From contig CM072803.1 of assembly GCA_037013495.1 (NCBI GenBank), positions 14,898,001-14,962,000 of the forward strand: DNA of 64,000 nt, written 5' to 3'. The translations under genes were made by a program, and so were the position numbers. The DNA comes from Hippophae tibetana. Lineage: Eukaryota > Streptophyta > Magnoliopsida > Rosales > Elaeagnaceae. Positions 60,926 through 64,000 of this stretch are shown piece by piece. Under the pieces are notes generated by a model. That model did not search any database, had not been told where the DNA came from, and saw nothing but the letters and a program-made list of their open reading frames with translations. Positions within the stretch are counted from its first letter, which is position 1, and every line of letters starts with the position of its first letter.

Positions 60926-63694
60926 CTACCTCGGTCCAGATAGTTGTTGTGAAGATATGTAAGATAAGGGATTGTGTGAGCTAGTAATAGTATTTACTCT
61001 TGGGAACATTAAGAGTTCACTCTGCCCCGCTCTGCCTTCAGTAGTTGATGCCTCGAAGAATCTTTGACCATAAAACCGCAGAAAATTTAGTGACCGAATC
61101 CTTGGCTCACCCAAAGGCAACCCTCCTTCCAACATGCCAACAACATTAGTCATACTTGGCCGTAATGCTGCCTCTTCATGAACACAACACAAAGCAATCT
61201 GAACTAGCTTCTTGACTTCCTCACTGGATACCCTTCCCTCTAACCTCGGATCCGCCAGCTCCAAATGCCTCTTCTGTTCATGCATTTCTAGAGCCAGTAG
61301 AGGAAAATATGTTGGCTCAGGTATGGGCAGTTCCACCCCAGAAGAAGATGATGAACCTGCAGCATTTTGTTCACTACTATCATTTTGCGGGCTACCACTT
61401 TGCATTGGTAATGCACAATTCTTCCTTCCCCTCACAATTTCTAACAAGACCATTCCATAACTATATACATCAGCCTTGTCAGATATCGCCGAGCTAGTGA
61501 GCCACTCAGGTGCTAAGTAGCCTCTAGTACCTCTCATTGTAGTGAAGAGGAAAGATTGTTCAGGACTTAGCAGCTTTGATAGGCCAAAATCTGCGATTTT
61601 CACTTGTGAATTGTCATGCAAAAGAATGTTTTCTGGCTTGACATCGCAATGAATGATCTTCTGGTCACACTCACTATGCAAGTAAGCAAGTCCCTTAGCA
61701 GTTCCAAGTGCTATGTCAAGTCTCTCTTTCCATTCTAAAACAAGACTGTTGCCGAAAAGGGCACGGTCCAATGAACCCCTATTCATGTATTCATACACCA
61801 GAAACCGCAGTCTTCCTTGAGCACAAAAGCCTTTCAATCTAACCAGATTGATATGGTGGATATTTCCTATAACTGCAATTTCAGTACAAAATTCTTTCTT
61901 TCCTTGGACTCCTAAGGTAGTGATCTTTTTCACAGCTACTAGAGTTCTGTCAGGCAGAGTACCTTTATATACAATACCAAATCCACCACTGCCAATCTGA
62001 GTCTTGAAATTCTCAGTTGCAGCTGCAAGTTCTTCGTATCTGAACCTCACGGGCAAACCAGGGATGTGTATTTCCTCAAGCTCCACCGAGGAAGAGGAAT
62101 CCCAACGCTTTAATTTCACAGATGCAGATCTATAAAGCCTATTTCTTCTCACCCATAGAATTGCCAAAACTACAACAATAACTATAACAAAGAACACAGA
62201 ACAAGGTATAAACACCAAGCCCACCAAAGGAAAACCACCATTTTTATCTGAATTTTGTGGTGAAGATGACATCACCAAAGTCTTTAGATACCCCAAACGA
62301 CCGTTCTTACTACTAGAGCTCATCATGATAGAACCCATATCATTTTCAATAAGATAACAAGACCCAGAAGAATTTTCATGGAAAATTGCCAAGCAAGGGC
62401 AATTCTTAGTACAAAGATTTTCACAAACAGATAAATCAATGCCATACCTCACAGGCACCACAAAGTTATTAGCAAAATAGTCCATACCTTTACCCAATCT
62501 CAAGTAAGAAACAGAGGAATTCATTTCTTCACTAGCATGATCAACACTTGAATTACAAACAGAAGGTAAAGAAATAGATTTTTCAATAGGCCTACATTCA
62601 CCATTCAACTTAGCTTCACCATTGAAACCTGGTGGACAAGCACAAGTCCCAGTCATAGAACCACTAGTACACAAACCAAGCCTACCACAAACAAAAGGAA
62701 CTTGACAGTGTTCAACTGGGGCATGAAAATCTTGAACCCAATTATTTCTTATGAAACTACTAACTGTAAACATCCCATTAGATTCTATTTTAGCAATTCT
62801 AAAATCGAAAGAACCCAAACCATCAAAAATTACCTGCATAACAGTAGTCACATCATCAGCAAAAAGATACAAACCAGTACCATTTACAGCCATGAAAGAA
62901 ACCAAATAATTTGAGTCCCTAAAAGCCTTTGCATCCATAGAAAGCTTCCAATATGTCATCCCTTTCCACTGAAGCACCAAATCCCCATCAGTAACCACAA
63001 GCCCAAAATCCCCAGACGACATGTCGCTTTCTGAAACACTTCCTTCCAACTTTTTCCCCAAACCCAGTTGTTGCCCTAGAACGATTGTATCAGTTGGGTG
63101 ATCAAAACTCTCCCAAACTGAAACATTTTGCCCATCAAGTAAAACAAGGTTACCTGTTTCTAAAAGCTGAAGTGAAGAAACCTCAGAGCTCAATTTTGGG
63201 GTAGACCAAACGACATCATTAGACTCATTGGTGAGTGAAATTCCATCAACTGTGAGCAATAACTTGGAAGATTTCGAAATGGGTTTTTCACGATTGGCAG
63301 ACCAAATGAGAGTATTGGAAGAAAAATGGGTAATAATGAAATAATAGTTATTAGGAAATTGTTCATACGGGTTTAAAATGGAGGCTTTGAAAGTGCTATT
63401 GAAAGAGACTAAGAAAGAACCTGAATGGTCAATAAATTGAAAGTTGGAAGCTGTGAAATTTGGTTTGATTGAATGAGTAGTCAAAGGGCCTGAAGAAATG
63501 GGTAGAGGAAGAAGAACAAAGATCATGAAAATGGTGATGGGTTTTTGATTTGGGAAGAAGAATAAAGAAGATAAAGAATGAGAAACCCATGCAGAAAAAG
63601 TGAAGAGAATGATGAAAAACATGAAGTAGTTCATTAAGTTTTCTTTAACTATTTTTAGAAATGAGTGACTGTTTTGAATCAATTTTGTTTTCAT
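60926..63694 (-). CDS. G-type lectin S-receptor-like serine/threonine kinase (At5g35370-like)
   Basis: This single-exon gene encodes 922 residues: a plasma-membrane receptor kinase with an extracellular B-lectin domain (about 79-190), a Cys-rich EGF-like part (about 330-368, CPPGF), a PAN-like domain (about 380-470), a transmembrane helix (about 489-515) and a cytoplasmic kinase (about 563-860). Kinase motifs are complete: GSGGFG (568-573), VAVKK with Lys589, HCDVKPEN (682-689), DFG (702-704), APE (728-730). HCD in place of HRD makes it a non-RD kinase, a class often linked to immune receptors. A Ser-rich insert (about 760-800) sits in the C-lobe, as in the SD2-type subfamily. The start is uncertain. 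Met1 (63694) gives a long amino end with two hydrophobic stretches; Met21 (63634) or Met57 (63526) would each give a standard signal peptide. The ligand is unknown. The reading is intact. Confidence 0.95.
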   Translation of the reverse strand: MKTKLIQNSHSFLKIVKENLMNYFMFFIILFTFSAWVSHSLSSLFFFPNQKPITIFMIFVLLPLPISSGPLTTHSIKPNFTASNFQFIDHSGSFLVSFNSTFKASILNPYEQFPNNYYFIITHFSSNTLIWSANREKPISKSSKLLLTVDGISLTNESNDVVWSTPKLSSEVSSLQLLETGNLVLLDGQNVSVWESFDHPTDTIVLGQQLGLGKKLEGSVSESDMSSGDFGLVVTDGDLVLQWKGMTYWKLSMDAKAFRDSNYLVSFMAVNGTGLYLFADDVTTVMQVIFDGLGSFDFRIAKIESNGMFTVSSFIRNNWVQDFHAPVEHCQVPFVCGRLGLCTSGSMTGTCACPPGFNGEAKLNGECRPIEKSISLPSVCNSSVDHASEEMNSSVSYLRLGKGMDYFANNFVVPVRYGIDLSVCENLCTKNCPCLAIFHENSSGSCYLIENDMGSIMMSSSSKNGRLGYLKTLVMSSSPQNSDKNGGFPLVGLVFIPCSVFFVIVIVVVLAILWVRRNRLYRSASVKLKRWDSSSSVELEEIHIPGLPVRFRYEELAAATENFKTQIGSGGFGIVYKGTLPDRTLVAVKKITTLGVQGKKEFCTEIAVIGNIHHINLVRLKGFCAQGRLRFLVYEYMNRGSLDRALFGNSLVLEWKERLDIALGTAKGLAYLHSECDQKIIHCDVKPENILLHDNSQVKIADFGLSKLLSPEQSFLFTTMRGTRGYLAPEWLTSSAISDKADVYSYGMVLLEIVRGRKNCALPMQSGSPQNDSSEQNAAGSSSSSGVELPIPEPTYFPLLALEMHEQKRHLELADPRLEGRVSSEEVKKLVQIALCCVHEEAALRPSMTNVVGMLEGGLPLGEPRIRSLNFLRFYGQRFFEASTTEGRAGQSELLMFPRVNTITSSHNPLSYISSQQLSGPR

Positions 63695-64000
63695 AGTCGA
63701 CTATTATATCTCTGGGTGTGAAACAGAGTATGTGCCCGTGAAATCAACCATCCAAGTAAAGTCAGAGTGAAACAGTTCTTGTGTGATAAATGCATTGACT
63801 TGTTCTTAGTTTATTAGCTGTATGAGTTTATTTATTTTTGTATGAAATAATATGAGTTTAATTTTGCGGAGGCATGATCATTATTACGTAATAAATAATG
63901 CTTTTGTATTTATTATTTCATAGTAAGACATGTTGTTTATTATTATTATAATATTTTTTTAATCGATTATATTTATTTTTTTAAAATGGACTAATATTAA
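63695..64000 (-). promoter_or_regulatory. Promoter side of the receptor kinase gene
   Basis: Non-coding sequence upstream of the kinase start, running into A+T-rich DNA at the window end. Apart from the W-box no specific site is claimed. Confidence 0.4.
63795..63800 (+). promoter_or_regulatory. W-box in the receptor kinase promoter
   Basis: TTGACT, the core of the WRKY-binding W-box, about 100 bases upstream of Met1. A single short motif can occur by chance. Confidence 0.3.

Noticed and set aside
1-64000. CRISPR arrays, operons, tRNA or rRNA genes, gene cluster
   Set aside because: This is a plant nuclear window. The repeats found are tandem or transposon-derived, no tRNA or rRNA sequence was recognised, and the three host genes are functionally unrelated.

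Overview
This is nuclear DNA from a flowering plant, most likely a core eudicot. The evidence is spliced host genes with GT-AG introns, plant-specific families (flavonol synthase, a G-type lectin receptor kinase), plant L1-type LINE and Copia elements, TRIMs, hAT and Harbinger-like MITEs, and two endogenous caulimovirid (plant pararetrovirus) fossils. Base composition is strongly A+T-rich outside exons. The species cannot be fixed from the sequence. Only three host protein-coding genes are supported, all on the minus strand: translation elongation factor eEF1B gamma (CDS 15779-19052, seven coding exons), flavonol synthase FLS (49684-55191, three exons) and a single-exon G-type lectin S-receptor-like kinase (60926-63694). 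All three read as intact. They serve unrelated processes (translation, flavonoid synthesis, cell-surface signalling), and nothing suggests a cluster.

Layout. 1-5350: minus-strand L1-type LINE, cut by the window edge and split by two LTR-like insertions. 5350-7740: A+T-rich spacer. 7744-8431: decayed short LTR-type repeat pair, with a relative at 37564-37784. 8560-11800: endogenous caulimovirid fossil I. 12540-14170: element with long inverted arms, carrying a nested LTR-like block. 14427-14742: TRIM. 15779-19400: eEF1B gamma, with a hAT-like MITE in an intron. 20820-24480: caulimovirid fossil II. 26144 to about 30405: Tork-like Copia element, minus strand. 30867-36755: complete-length Copia element with LTRs and a 5-bp target duplication, plus strand. 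37961-38295: second TRIM. 39850-48960: mosaic of related decayed LTR-type repeats, a non-coding retroelement-like block with an unusual G+C-rich core holding four CACGTG boxes, and a hAT MITE with a perfect 8-bp target duplication. 48960-55400: FLS with two introns over 2 kb. 55400-60750: A+T-rich spacer. 60762-60907: Harbinger-like MITE just behind the receptor kinase stop codon. 63700-64000: receptor kinase promoter side.

I found no convincing undescribed multi-gene system. The most interesting items are the G+C-rich island with clustered G-boxes, the long-inverted-arm element, the two pararetrovirus fossils on either side of a housekeeping gene, the MITE in the receptor kinase 3' region, and the compact promoter motifs of eEF1B gamma and FLS. 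Similarity statements come from reading the sequence by eye; no database search was run.
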